From Haematobia irritans (Eukaryota > Arthropoda > Insecta > Diptera > Muscidae), in assembly GCF_050003625.1 (NCBI RefSeq), contig NC_134398.1, positions 92,628,648-92,692,647 on the forward strand: a stretch of DNA of 64,000 nt, in the 5' to 3' direction. The notes under the pieces are model-generated. The model had not been told where the DNA came from, searched no databases, and saw nothing but the letters and a program-made list of their open reading frames with translations. This document shows positions 24,183 to 36,272 of this stretch, piece after piece; within the stretch, counting starts at the first letter, position 1; every line of letters begins with the position of its first letter. Both the position numbers and the translations under genes were made by a program.

Positions 24183-25899
24183 CAACGTTGCCAATTTAGC
24201 TCTTTTCCCGCTAGATTTGGCTTTTTTTGAAGACGTTTAGCGGAAAAAAAATGCATTTAGCTTTTAGCTTTTTTTCTGGCTTTTTTTCATGACCCTTTTA
24301 GCAATTTTTGGCTTTTTTATTTTCGACATGTTCTTATTGAAATATGGATAAAACTTCGTTTTTATCTAAGTCTTGCTGCCAGAATAAGGTTTTCCGCATA
24401 TTTCAAAGCTCAATTGAAGCCTTAATAATTATTCCAGCCATTATGCGGGCATTTTTGCAGCAAATACACATTGTTGTAAAGTTTTTTCCTCGTATTCATA
24501 AAAGTTATCGTAAACTTTAAATCTACTATTACCATACAAATTGCTTATATAAACTGTCAGTAAATTATTAGGAATATTAGGAATAATAGCATTTGACTCG
24601 TTTATCCTTTTTATGTTATTATATTTAATACGTATTCTAAAGTTATTATGATATTACTAAATTAAAATAGTAGATGTGAATTGCTTTGTACACTGAAAAA
24701 ATATTGTCATGAGGCCAAAGATTTCATGTCTTTAAAATACGAACGCGAATTTTGGTTATAATAGCATTTGTGAATTCCTCTTATATGTTATAAACTGTTT
24801 TCCTTGTCCAAAAGCCGATAAAATGGTTTTGTCCGTATAGTTAAGTGATTCAACGTAAAAATGGGTATCTTTTCATGAAAGAAGGCTAGGGTCAATTCTA
24901 AAAAATTCTTAAAATTAATTAAATAGTCTTTAAATTTGTGGAGTTTTTGTATCTTGAACACAAACCAAAATAGCGTTCAAAAATAGAAGAGGTTTTTTAA
25001 CATTTTATTTTAAAAACGTATACACAGAATAATTTCTACTTAAAGTCGAGTCTGAATTTGGAAATTTAAGTTGCGTTAGCACGTTTTTAAAGCACTGTGA
25101 TAGCTCATGAAGAAAAAGCTGAAAAAACGAATATATTCAAATTTGACTCTGAATCAATACCAAAATCATTAGTGTACAAAATCTTTGGAACCGAACATAG
25201 AAATAATTAAGGAAATAAAGTTTTGAATGTGGTATTATTTTTTTAACATCAAAAAAAAAAATGCAATAAAAAATTCGTAGTGATAGGATCAAAATAAATC
25301 TGCTAGTTATTAATGGAATGGATTTACATTTACGAAAATTGGACAATAGGTTTGTATTGGAAATTTTCGAATAAAAGTTATTCAGTATAAACTTGCAAGA
25401 CAGTTAGAATGTGTTTTATTCTCTTGGGCAATATTAGGAGAAGTGTACACGTTCACGAATTTATCATTAATTCAGTTAAAACGAAAGATATTGATATTTT
25501 CTAATGCAGTTCTATGTGACATTGGACTTGTTGATGATTAACCAACTGATAATTGCAAGTTTACCGGGAAAAAAGTTTTTACTAGGAAATATAAATGAAG
25601 GACTTCCAGTAAAAATTTGTGATAGTAATCAAAATGTATCGAGTACGCAAACAGAGCTAATGTGACATAGATTTTCTTACAGTCTCACAGAAATGGAAAT
25701 AAAATGAATACAATTAAAATAATATGCATTTTAAGTGAAATAAAGCCTTTAAGTTTGTTAAATTTCAATCAAAAATGTGACTTTTGATACAAAAAAATTT
25801 AGCTTTTTTTCTAGCTATTTTTTAACATTTTTTAGCTTTTTTTGGCTAGTTTTTTGGACAAATCTAGCGGTTTTTGGTGAAACAATTCTGACAACGCTG
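24183..25899. mobile_element. hAT-type element, 1.7 kb, non-autonomous
   Basis: ATCCTAAA flanks both sides (24175-24182, 25900-25907), an 8-bp TSD. The ends are CAACGTTGCCAATTTAGC and, inverted, CAGCGTTGTCAGAATTG; CGCTAGATTTG repeats just inside both. L1 preserves the empty site at about 5080. The interior shows TTTAGCTTTTTTTGGC runs but no transposase ORF, and a CACTG-type MITE is nested inside. Confidence 0.9.
24692..25198 (+). mobile_element. CACTG-type MITE nested in hAT element
   Basis: Starts CACTGAAAAAATATTGTCAT after TA and follows the family consensus with gaps to AAAATCTTTGGAACCGAACAT. The right terminal bases have decayed. Confidence 0.75.
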
Positions 25900-28347
25900 A
25901 TCCTAAAGGAATTAGGATCAGTCGACCCAAGCACGTTGTCGGCTAAACAAAGCGATTCCTTAAAATGGGCTCAAGGAATTCTTGAGGCTGGAAAAAGGGA
26001 ACGATCACCGGATGAGCTGCCATCCTCCAAAAGAGATCAAAGATCGTTTGCCTCAGTTGCTAAAGACAGCCTTGTGATGGCTATCATTAATAAAGGAACA
26101 TTGGACGGTATGGTTCCAAAGCAAAAATGGGGGGAAATTGAGAATTCTCTGTCTGTCGTCTACTCACAGGTGCTGGAAAAGTTTCCCGGTCCAGATCCTC
26201 GACACCAAGAGGCTGGTTGGTATCAAGGACGATTTAAGCTAGTCGCATTTGAGGACCAGAGGTCTATAGAATGTTTTAAAGCTGCTCTGATACTAATTGG
26301 TGAAGTTTGGGAAGGAGCTGCTCTATAGTTAGTCGAGAAGAAAGACATACCGGCTAGACCTAGAGCACATGCGTGAATACCTACCCCGAATCTATTTTAA
26401 ATAGACTGAAACGATGCAATCCAGATCTTCCAACAGCTGATTGGAAGGTTGGCCGTTTGGATGAAGTGGATGGACCAAGACGGCATGCAGTGTTTATATT
26501 GAACACTCAGTCTTTGCCACATCTAGCAAAGTCCCATTGCCGTGTATGTTATGGCTTTCATTATATCCAAATGAAGGTATATAAAAACGATAAAGGATTC
26601 AAAAATGGACAAGCCTCTGTCTGAATCAGAAGTAAGCGAATCCTCTTGCGAAGTCGAGGGAGATACCAAAGTTGAAGACATGGATAGACACCGTATGTGA
26701 CAGGAGGTTTCTATTGCGAGAGGCACCGAGATCTCTGAAGAGGACATTCTGATGACTCTATTGAAGCGGCTGATGTGACGGTTGTTGAAAATCTCGATGG
26801 TCCTACGGATCCTCCAGATAAATCTTCACCATTGTAAGGCTGCATGTGCTGCCTTTAAAGTTCTCCTGATGAAAGGGGACATAGATATAGTTCATATTCA
26901 AGAACCATATGTTTCTAGAAACAAAATATGTGAATTAAGTACTCCGGGGTTCAAACTATTGCAGTATACTGGTAATGATGTAATTCGAGCCTGTATAATT
27001 GCTAAAAACGAGCTTAACTTGTTTCTGCTTCCTTCAATGTGCAATGCAGACAATGTCGTTGCCAGTTTAGAAATGGCCAAATGCAAATATTGGGTATCTT
27101 CAGTCTATATGGGACATGACAGGGAGATGCCTCCATGTGCCGTTAAGACCTTAGTTGAGGAGTCACTGAAAACAAAGACGAAACTCATTATGGGATGCGA
27201 TGCGAATGCACATCATAGTATATGGGGAAGTAGTGATACTAATGCAAGGGGAGATTCGCTAATAGAGTTTATTTTGCGTACTAATCTGGTAGTTTGCAAC
27301 AAGGGAGATGCCCCAACCTTTGTGACTAAAAACAGGCAAGAGGTTTTGGACATCAACTTGGCCTCGCAAGAACTGAATGAAATGATATCTGAGTGGCAGG
27401 TTTTAACTGAACACAGCTTCTCAGATCATCGCTACATCAGTTTCAAATTTGATGTTCATATCACCATATATTTCCGCCAAATGTTAGGAAAGCTGACTGG
27501 AATAGGTATAGGGAATTGTTCAATATGATGATACCGGAAATACCAGAGACAAATATGAGCACTGTGCAAGTTATCGAACACGCAGTGGAGAGGATTACTA
27601 AGGCCTTCAACATTTCACTGAAAGCTGCATGCCCTAAGGGGAAGCCAAGGGGGAAAAATCGACCACCATGGTGGTCTACGGAGATAGGTAATATGAGGAA
27701 ATCGTGCAGGAAGCTCTTTAACAAAGCAAAGTCCACCAGAGCTCCTGTGGATTGGGACGCTTACAAGAAGAATCTGAGAGGATACAAGCGAGAACTGAAA
27801 AAGGCTCAGCATAACTATTGGAATGATTACTGCAGCAGCATTGAGAATACGTCCGAGGCTTCCAGACTACGGAAGGTGCTAGCATCCACGAAACCCGCTC
27901 CAGGTTTCATTAAAACATCGGAGGGCAATTGGACAACGTCCAGTGAGGAGACGCTGGAGGTACTAATGGATACACATTTTCCCGGAAATCAGACGGTTGA
28001 ACCATGTTCTGGCGGTGCCACAGTGGCTCAGCGGTCGTTTCCTATCGAGGAAATTGTATCAGAATCTAGAATAAAATGGGCGTTAAATAGCTTTGGATCA
28101 TTCAAATCCCCCGGACCTGATGGAATTACTCCGGCGGAGTTAAAAGCGGTGGCTGACAGAATTATCCCCTGGTTGTCGGCGATATATATAGGATGTATCA
28201 ACTTAGCATATATTCCACGAAAGTGGAGAGAATCAAAAGTCGTTTTCATACCTAAAGCGGGAAAAGCCTCTCACTCGAATGCGAAGGATTTCCGACCAAT
28301 CAGCTTATCATCATTCCTACTTAAGACTCTGGAGAGGATGATAAATA

Positions 28348-29281
28348 AAGGGTGATTTGTTAAGAGCTTGATAACTTTTTTTTTAAAAAAAACGCATAAA
28401 ATTTGCAAAATCTCATCGGTTCTTTATTTGAAACGTTAGATTGGTCCATGACATTTACTTTTTGAAGATAATTTCATTTAAATGTTGACCGCGGCTGCGT
28501 CTTAGGTGGTCCATTCGGAAAGTCCAATTTTGGGCAACTTTTTCGAGCATTTCGGCCGGAATAGCCCGAATTTCTTCGGAAATGTTGTCTTCCAAAGCTG
28601 GAATAGTTGCTGGCTTATTTCTGTAGACTTTAGACTTGACGTAGCCCCACAAAAAATAGTCTAAAGGCGTCAAATCGCATGATCTTGGTGGCCAACTTAC
28701 CGGTCCATTTCTTGAGATGAATTGTTCTCCGAAGTTTTCCCTCAAAATGGCCATAGAATCGCGAGCTGTGTGGCATGTAGCGCCATCTTGTTGAAACCAC
28801 ATGTCAACCAAGTTCAGTTCTTCCATTTTTGGCAACAAAAAGTTTGTTAGCATCGAACGATAGCGATCGCCATTCACCGTAACGTTGCGTCCAACAGCAT
28901 CTTTGAAAAAATACGGTCCAATGATTCCACCAGCGTACAAACCACACCAAACAGTGCATTTTTCGGGATGCATGGGCAGTTCTTGAACGGCTTCTGGTTG
29001 CTCTTCACTCCAAATGCGGCAATTTTGCTTATTTATGTAGCCATTCAACCAGAAATGAGCCTCATCGCTGAACAAAATTTGTCGATAAAAAGGCGGATTT
29101 TCTGCCAACTTTTCTAGGGCCCATTCACTGAAAATTCGACGTTGTGGCTCGTTAGTAAGTCTATTCATGATGAAATGTCAAAGCATACTGAGCATCTTTC
29201 TCTTTGACACCATGTCTGAAATCCCACGTGATCTGTCAAATACTAATGCATGAAAATCCTAACCTCAAAAGAATCACCCTT
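28348..29281 (-). mobile_element. rosa-like mariner copy d
   Basis: The ends are AAGGGTGATTTGTTAAGAG and AAAAGAATCACCCTT, with TA at 28346-28347 and 29282-29283. L1 (about 7538) and L3 (about 45325) preserve the empty site AGATATTTATC. Confidence 0.95.
28455..29168 (-). pseudogene. rosa-like transposase with 94-residue deletion (copy d)
   Basis: ATG 29168 opens MNRLTNE, joined in frame to PQRRIFSEWALEK. About 94 residues of the DNA-binding region are missing. The remaining 237 codons are uninterrupted, contain all three catalytic Asp and reach the native C-terminus (RSRGQHLNEIIFKK). Copy e has the identical deletion, so this deletion derivative itself transposed, presumably using transposase from a full copy. 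Confidence 0.9.
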
Positions 29282-31329
29282 TATTTATCTTAGAACTAGC
29301 GTCGATTCAAGTTTGCTCTCGAAACGAAAACATGCATACTCGAAGGGCAGGTCTACTGAGACCGCATTGCATGAACTAGTCAGCTTTATTGAAAGCTCAC
29401 TATCTGTCAAAGAATACACAATCGTGGCATTTCTAGACATCGAAGGGGCGTTCAATAACGTCCATCCGAGCTCGATATTAAATGGACTGACAACTCTGAA
29501 TGTTGATCCAGGTATACTTAGGCTGTTAGACGAACTTCTAAGGAAGAGACGCATTTCAGCCACACTAGGACAAGCAAACATACAAAGGTATGTGAACAGA
29601 GGCACTCCTCAAGGAGGACTTCTATCACCTCTTCTTTGGAATGTTGCTATAAACGACCTTCTGGTTTCCCTAGAAAAAGAAATGATACAAGTGGTGGCGT
29701 ACGCAGATGATGTGGCGCTAGCAGTCAGGGGAAAATTCCCATCAACAGTTAGAGATATTATACAGAGAGCCCTCCGGATGACTGAGAAATGGGCGAAAGA
29801 TAATGGTCTTGGGGTATATCCTGCAAACACAGAACTAGTCATGTACTGCAAAGATCGCAAAACTCCCACGGTTAGGCCCATTTCCTTAGGGGGTATTGAA
29901 ATTCCCTTTAGGGAGTGTGCAAAATACCTTGGTGTTATTTTGGACAGGAAGCTGAACTTTAAGCTTAATATTGAAGAAAGGGCGAGGAAAGCAACGGTAG
30001 CTTTATACTCGTGCAAAAAGGCAATAGGGAAAAAGTGGGGACTAAAACCAAAAATTGTACATTGGCTATACACGGCAGTGGTTAGACCTATAATGCTATA
30101 TGGTGTTGTAGTCTGGTGGCTGGCACTTCACCAGCCGACAAGTTTAGACAAAGTTCAGCGTATGGCGTGCTTGTGTATCTCAGGTGCATTCAGCACGACA
30201 GGAACAAATTCCCTTAATGTCATACTGCATCTATTGCCTTTAGACATTTCGGCCAAACAGTCAGCTGCAACAACGGCTGTGCGGTTGCGCGAGCTATCGC
30301 TGTGGTCGGAAAATAGTTACGGTCACAGTTCGGTCCTCAAAATAATGCCAGATGTGCCTAGAGTAGTGGATTACACCCTGGCAAAACCACTTTTCGACAA
30401 AAAGTTTGAAACTCTAATTCCAACAGTGAGGCGTGGTGTACACAGACCCCGGGGAATAAAAGATATATAGATTTCTATACTGATGGCTCCAAATATAATG
30501 GACAAGTGGGGTTCGGAGTATATTCTAAAGATCTGGAACTTCGAATAGCGAAAAGATTACCTGATCACTGTAGTGTTTTTCAGGCTGAAATATTAGCAAT
30601 AAGAGAAGTGGTGAATTGGCTGAGAAGTAATGCTCCAAGCAATATTGGCATTAATATATACTCAGACAGTCAACCTGCAATAAAATCCTTGGACTCTGTG
30701 TTCCTCAACTCGAAAACGGCCATCGACTGCCGCAAATCTCTCAATGAGATGGCTGAGCAGCACAATATTCACCTAATATGGGTGCCTGGCCATAGGAACA
30801 TACCGGGGAACTGCGAAGCAGATGAGCTAGCAAGGCTAGGAACTACCTTACATATTCCAGGGGAACTAGAATCTGTTGGTATGCCTCTGGCTACCTGCAA
30901 GCTCTTACTGCGTGTCATGATGGCAAATGTTCGATGGGAGAATTGTAAGGGTTGTAACGACACCAAGCAAATATGGCCCCATTTAAACTTAAACCGCACA
31001 CTAGATATGCTAGTGTTCTCGAGACGCCAGATATCACTCCTGATATCTGCTATAACTATTGGTGCGAAGTATAATGACTATTGTATGAGCTGTCATGATG
31101 CGGAGGAAAAGGAATCAATAAAATAAAAGGGGCATATAGCCCCTAAAATTAAGAACAATCTGGTTGGTTCAGCGAAGAAAAATAATCGAGAGGTTCAGCG
31201 GTTAAAACTAGATGTGCCCATATGTAATAGGTACTTTTAGTTAATGTGGTATCACAATGGACTGAATAGTCTAAGTGAGCCTGAATCTTAATCGGGCTGC
31301 CACTTTAACCTAACCTAACCTAATATGTA

Positions 31330-31549
31330 GATGCGCCTAACTCAGCAGTCTGTATTTTTAGTAAACATTACCTGCATAGAATATGAAGTTGAATTCTTAG
31401 TTACAGATTTGCAATCTTCTTATTAGGTTGTAGTCTTTTTGAATTTAATTTATTTTAATTTTAGTATAAATGGAAAATACATATTTTTATTATTATAAAA
31501 ATGTTTAAAATTTTTATACTTTTAAATCCAAAAGTGATTTTTTTACCAT
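31330..31549. other. AT-rich spacer, nothing recognised
   Basis: Between the 3' TSD of L2 and a tRNA-like TIR element. No gene or repeat boundary seen. Confidence 0.5.
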
Positions 31550-31811
31550 TACACTGTTAGAAAAATATGTTTTTCACAAGTTCCGATATAAACAAAATGT
31601 GTTTCGGTCACTATTTTTAAACACAATATATTTAAGTGCAAACATATAATGTTCCTAAACTAACACTAAATGTTTGGGACACATGTGTTAATATGTTAGA
31701 ATAATTATGTTTGGGGCATGAATGTTTCATGAAAATAATATGTGTGAATGTAAACATATATTAATTTACAAATTTCGAGTAAACATATATATGTTGTGAT
31801 ATTTTATTCAG

Positions 31812-31840
31812 AGAGTGACAGAGAGAGAGAGAGAGAGAGG
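31812..31840. repeat. (GA)n microsatellite inside the TIR element
   Basis: A GA run of about 28 bp. The inverted copy of the element carries the matching CT run at about 39540-39559. Confidence 0.9.
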
Positions 31841-32965
31841 GTATAGAGAAAGAAATAGAGATGGAAACCGGGAGGTTTGACGAAATGTTTCAACATAACA
31901 TAGCGAGAGAATCAGAAGAGAGCAATTTCTGTGAAACCAATTGTATGTTGTTTCGGAAAAATGTTTTATGATAAGGCCAAAAATTTGATATCCTTAAGTC
32001 TAAATATTGTTTAATTTGAATATTAGAATGAGTATTTGGAGTAAAGAGAATAGACATTCGGAACCAAGAGAATAGACATTAAAAAAAGCAGCACGTGTTT
32101 CCGCTTTGAGAGCAGCATTTTATGTATGTGTGGACATGTGCTTTGTTTATCATTTGGCATTATGGGCACAATTTTTTTCTTGCTTCGTTAAAAGAAATCG
32201 GAACGTACGAGGAATAAAAAAAGTGGATAATATAAAAAAATTACAAAGGGGTCTTCATAAAAATGACGAAAGGGCACTATACTCTTTTTAGAGTTGGGAC
32301 AGTAAAATGAAAAAAGGAGGAAATAGTGAAAAAGTAAACAGTAAAATGTATAAAAACAAAGTTTAGTTCCTCTTTATTAATAAGTAGTCCAAGAGGAGTT
32401 GACGGACACCTTCAAAAATAAAAGCGCGCATTAAGTTCTAATTTTATAGTTAAAGCAATTGAATAAGTGTATTTTCTTTAAAATGAATTATTAAAGAAAA
32501 GTAAAAGGCAAAACAGGGTAATTTTAGAGCGATAATGCCAAGTTAATACCGGCCTTAAAGGTAAAAATGAATTTAAATACAAACACGATAAGTTTTAAAT
32601 GCATTTAAAATGGTGTTAAATGCTAGTAAAAAACTGCTCACGACTAAATAAATTTATGTGTATATTATGAAATTATTTTTGTATGTTTATACTCGACTCC
32701 ACGTTCTTCTTTTGTTAGAGTTTTTGAATTCCTTCCAAAATTTCAAACTTTTATACCAAAAACAGTTTTTTGTTACAAAATTGTTATTTTTGCAATAAAA
32801 AAAAATAATATTTTATTCAAAAGCTCAGTCCATGTCGTTTATATAAAGCACTGTTTCTGACTGTAAATCTTTAATAACCCACATTAGTTTCATTAAAAAA
32901 ATTAATATAGTATAAATATAAATGTGTAAGTAAACAAAAAAAAAAATGATGTTCGGTCGGAACAG

Positions 32966-33015
32966 GGATTGAACCCACGACCCTTTGCATGCAAGGCATG
33001 CTAACCACTGCTCCA
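32966..33015 (-). promoter_or_regulatory. tRNA-like module M2, family 2 copy A
   Basis: Minus strand: A box TGGAGCAGTGG (33005-33015), B box GGTTCAATCC (32966-32975), gap 29 nt. Between them CCTTGCATGCAAAGG can form an anticodon-like stem-loop. T11 follows on the minus strand (complement of 32936-32946). Confidence 0.68.
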
Positions 33016-33142
33016 CGTGGCCAACAAATATATGTTTCTGTTAAATAATGTTATGTTTGCATGGGTTCGTAGGCGCTGCGAACTATGCTATATAAATGTA
33101 AATTATAACGATAATTGTCTAGTGGTGACTATAACAGTTACG

Positions 33143-33196
33143 TAGCCCAGTGGATAGTGTGTTAGCTTACAAACTGTATGGTCCTCGGTTCGATTC
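33143..33196 (+). promoter_or_regulatory. tRNA-like module M1, family 2 copy A
   Basis: A box TAGCCCAGTGG (33143-33153), B box GGTTCGATTC (33187-33196), gap 33 nt. Divergent from M2. Confidence 0.68.
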
Positions 33197-33510
33197 TCCG
33201 TCAGACGAAAGGTAAAATTTAAAAAATTTATAAAATTGAATAATTTCTTCAACATTATTTGTATTACAGAAAAAGATGCCTAGAACTAACAAATTTCGTG
33301 GAAGTGAAAATTATGTGAGGGAGTGAACACAATCTTCTTTGGGGAAAATTCTTCCAAGCATATAATATTTTTAGGCTCAAACTGCTTCCAAACATATAAT
33401 ATGTTCACATAAAACAAACATATTAATGTTTCGGCAGAATCCAATAATATATGTGCTTCCTGCAAAATATGTTTGGAACATATGTTAGAGAAGCGATTTT
33501 TTAGGGTGTA

Positions 33511-34800
33511 CGTACATAGAGATTATAATGCAGCTCATTAGGTTATTTATCATATATTCTGGTCTCTGCTTGGGTTCAAAGTGAAAATGACAGGTAAAAC
33601 AAAAATGCAATTTAATAACAACGCTACTTCGCAACCTGAAGGTGATCTTCCAACGAACCCATACCGCTCATGGTTTTAAGAAACCTAAGAGTGAAAAAAA
33701 TACAATGTTAAAAGATCAATACTCACCTGCTGATTGCAAAAATATTCTTATACTACGAGTAGATGATTTTTATACTCTTCACCACTACTGTGGTACAGGG
33801 TATAATACGTTTGTGCATTTGTATGTAACGCTCAAAAGGAACCGTCATAGACCCATCTTTTAGTATACCGAATCAAATTCTGAGTCGATTTAGCGTTGTC
33901 CGACTGTCCGTCTGTCGGTTCATGTATTTTTGTGTGCAAAGTCCAGCTCGCAATTTACGTCCAATCATCCTCAAATTTGGTCTTTTTTCGGCTCAAAGAC
34001 GATCATCAATAGAGATCGGTTAATATTTAGATATAGCTGTCATATATATTTATAACCGATCTGGTCATAAATGACGTATTTATCAACTGATCTTCTTCCC
34101 ATTTCTTATATTCGAATGTTTTGTGAGTTTCATAAATTTTGAAAAATATCAGTCAAATCGGTTCAAATTCAGATATTCGCCCGTTTTACACTCCTATGGT
34201 CCCAGAGGCCAATGTTTTATTGCGATTTATAGGAAATTTTGCACGGGGAATAAAATGAACATTATAAATATACATACACTCTTATGGCCCCTGAGGCCAT
34301 AAATTTCCGAGTTACGTGAAATTTGGCACAGGGAGTAGAATTAACAGTATAAGTATTGCGATTTACACTCATATTACCACCGTAGGTCAAAAATGCACCC
34401 CGATTTACTTGAATTTGTGTACAGGGAAAGGAAATAACATTTTTACTATGCATGTCAAATTTAGTTGAAATTGGTGCAGATTCAGATATAGATTTCGTCC
34501 GATACGCATTTATATGGCTCCGGAGAGAGTAGAATTAATATTCTTGCTATGCATGTCAAAGTTGGTCCAAATTGGTTCAGATTTAGATATAACTCCCATA
34601 TATAGCTCTTAAATGTTTATTCAAATGACCACAGAGGCCAAAGTTTCATTTCAAATATTTTGAACATTTTCACAGAGAGTGCAATTAAAATTTTAGCAAT
34701 GGGTGCCAAATTTAGTCAAAATCGGCTCAGATGTAGACATTTTAGCATTTTCCTTGTAAAATCGCTAGGTCGAAAACTCGCAAAAATGATTCAAATTTAC
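33511..34800 (+). repeat. DINE-like repeat of a second type
   Basis: From about 33775, TACTCTTCACCACTACTGTGG and GGGTATAATACG lead to GTTGTCCGACTGTCCGTCTG and then loosely repeated units (CAAATTTAGTCAAAATCGG, AGATATAGATTTCG, CACAGAGGCCAAAG). The same wording occurs at 4051-4300, 37620-37735 and 61790-62400. It is older than copies D1-D3. 33511-33774 is unassigned. Confidence 0.5.
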
Positions 34801-35345
34801 CCAGCAAAAAATTTGGAAGTTCTTCCAAAGGCACAACTTTAAAAGCACTTCCAGAAGATGCACTCACAATGATTGTCTTTATTTTAACTACCCAGGAAGT
34901 TCTTTTAATTAAATTTTTTATAACTTGGTTTTTCCATACTTTTAATTGGTAGTTTTACTCTTTTTTATTTCAAATAGGTTAAAAATAGAATAAGAATTCA
35001 TAAAATGGTACAAACCATTTAAATTTTGTCGAAAAAAAAAATGCTAAATTCAATCTGAAAAAATTGTGAATTTTTGAAAATAGTTGAGGTCAAACGTTGC
35101 CGACAAGCGTTAGAATCCATTAAAAATTATAAATATTATTTATTTGACAACATATCACCGAATTTTTTAATTTATATCCAGAACATTGAATTCCGATCAC
35201 AACTAAAGAAGTGATGCAAAATCAGTGCAACAGCCGTCCTATGACAAGCCCATGTTAAATTCATCGCTTCTGCGTCAATTTTGCACCACTTCCGGCTCCA
35301 AAAAGAACATTTTCATCACTTTTTTGGCGATGCTTTTTTTGCTGG
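34801..35345 (+). mobile_element. CCAGCAAAAAA MITE, copy 1 (545 bp)
   Basis: The ends CCAGCAAAAAATTTGGAAG and (inverse) CCAGCAAAAAAAGCATCG share CCAGCAAAAAA. GTTCTTCC and GCACTTCCAGAAGATGC lie inside the left end. The inverted second copy is at 51591-52096. No ORF. Confidence 0.75.
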
Positions 35346-35852
35346 GTAACTATACTCTTATTCGTATGTATCGACCGTTAAATCATAAATGCAGATTTGC
35401 AAATTTTATGCAATTTAAAAATTTCAAATATTTTTATACCCTCCACCATAGTATGGGGGTATATTAACTTTGTCATTCCGTTTGTAAAACATCGAAATAT
35501 TGCTCTAAGACCCCATAAAGTATATATATTCTGGGTCGTGGTGAAATTCTGAGTCGATCTAACCATGTCCGTCCGTCCGTCTGTTGAAATCACGCTAACT
35601 TCCGAACGAAACAAGCTATCGACTTGAAGTATGGCACAATTAGTTGTTATTGATGTAGGTCGGATGGTATTGCAAATGGGCCATATCGGTCCACTTTTAC
35701 GTATAGCCCCCATATAAACCGATGCTCAGATTTGGATTGCAGAGCCTCTTGGAGGAGCAAAATTCATCCGATCCGGTTGAAATTTGGTACATGGTGTTAG
35801 TATATGGTCTCTAACAACCATGCAAAAATTGGTCCATATCGCTTCATAATTA

Positions 35853-36065
35853 CAGTATGTCAAGAAAGTCTTTTGACATTGCCAAATATTTCGAATTCCA
35901 GAAATAATTGAAGTAAAAATCGAGTTGTTAATTCGTTTTGAGAAAAATAAAATATGTATACTTTGCAAAATACATAATAAAATATTTTTTAAAATTAAAT
36001 TATATTTAATTTTGGAACAAAACATAAGTTTTATCCTATTGTCAAAACACTTTCTTGACATACTG
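35853..36065. mobile_element. 213-bp MITE with CAGTATGTCAAGAAAGT ends
   Basis: CAGTATGTCAAGAAAGT and its inverse ACTTTCTTGACATACTG are exact. TTTTGACA/TGTCAAAA lie just inside. TA flanks both sides; D3 shows the uninterrupted CGCTTCATAATT site. A Tc1/mariner-type deletion derivative by its target site and ends. Confidence 0.9.
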
Positions 36066-36272
36066 TATATATATAGCCCCCATATAAACGATACCCAGAT
36101 TTGACCTCCGGAGCCTCATGGATGAGCAAAATTCATCCGATTCGGTTAAAATTTGGTACGTGGTGTTAGTATGTGGTCTCTAACAACCATGCACGAATTT
36201 GTTCATATCGGTCCATAATTATATGTAGCCCCCATATAAAACGATCCCCAGATTTGACTTCCGGAGCCCCTT

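Larger units (their letters stand above)
23941..26837 (+). pseudogene. Non-LTR ORF1, L2 copy (split by hAT element)
   Basis: Starts at ATG 23941 (GCCACCATG context): MQRNSKTSTGLLTSGPSRR. It is open to residue 80, where the hAT element enters at ATCCTAAA, and resumes at 25908 (KELGSVDPSTLSAKQS). It ends at the same in-frame TAG (about 26326) and TGA (about 26374) seen in L1, and has a private deletion at about 26382. Downstream of NPDLPTADWKVGRLDEVD it keeps CRVCYGFHYIQMKV, a possible Cys-containing segment lost from L1. The tail overlaps ORF2 and stops at 26835-26837. Confidence 0.8.
26797..31128 (+). pseudogene. Non-LTR ORF2 (EN-RT-RNase H), L2 copy
   Basis: Starts at ATG 26797 (MVLRILQINLHHCKAACAAF). 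The endonuclease is intact in frame: HIQEPYV, GCDANAHHSIWG, HSFSDHRYISF. A small deletion near 27466 shifts the frame before the RT. The RT reads from about 27516 until rosa-like copy d enters at 28346, then continues at 29284 with FLDIEGAFNNVHP, TPQGGLLSPLLWN and AYADDVAL. One base is lost near 30420. RNase H follows with YTDGSK, FQAEILAIREV, NIYSDSQPAIKS and PGHRNIPGNCEADELARLG, i.e. all acidic residues. The C-terminal segment has lost GRCLIGDFAKT and stops near 31126. Confidence 0.9.
23832..31320 (+). mobile_element. Non-LTR retrotransposon copy L2, full length with TSD
   Basis: CTAATATGTA stands at 23822-23831 and again at 31320-31329, a 10-bp target duplication. The 3' end is CCACTTTAACCTAACCTAAC, a short CCTAA-type tail rather than poly(A). 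It contains a hAT element (24183-25899) and rosa-like copy d (28348-29281). Net length is about 4.8 kb. Confidence 0.92.
31552..33508 (-). mobile_element. Second tRNA-like-bearing TIR family, copy A (about 1.96 kb)
   Basis: TA flanks both sides. The ends are CACTGTTAGAAAAATATG and, inverted, CACCCTAAAAAATCGCTTC, a weak TIR. Long subterminal zones of AAACATATAATGTT-like words lie inside both ends. It contains a GA microsatellite (31812-31840), a degenerate MITE (about 32403-32562) and both tRNA-like modules. The middle (TTAGAGTTTTTGAATT; TTTTGTTACAAAATT) is related to the 0.9-kb family, so the two share an ancestor. Confidence 0.8.

Noticed and set aside
31305..31322. Telomeric TTAGG repeat
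   Set aside because: Only three to four units, located exactly at the 3' end of a non-LTR element with a target duplication; an element tail explains it.
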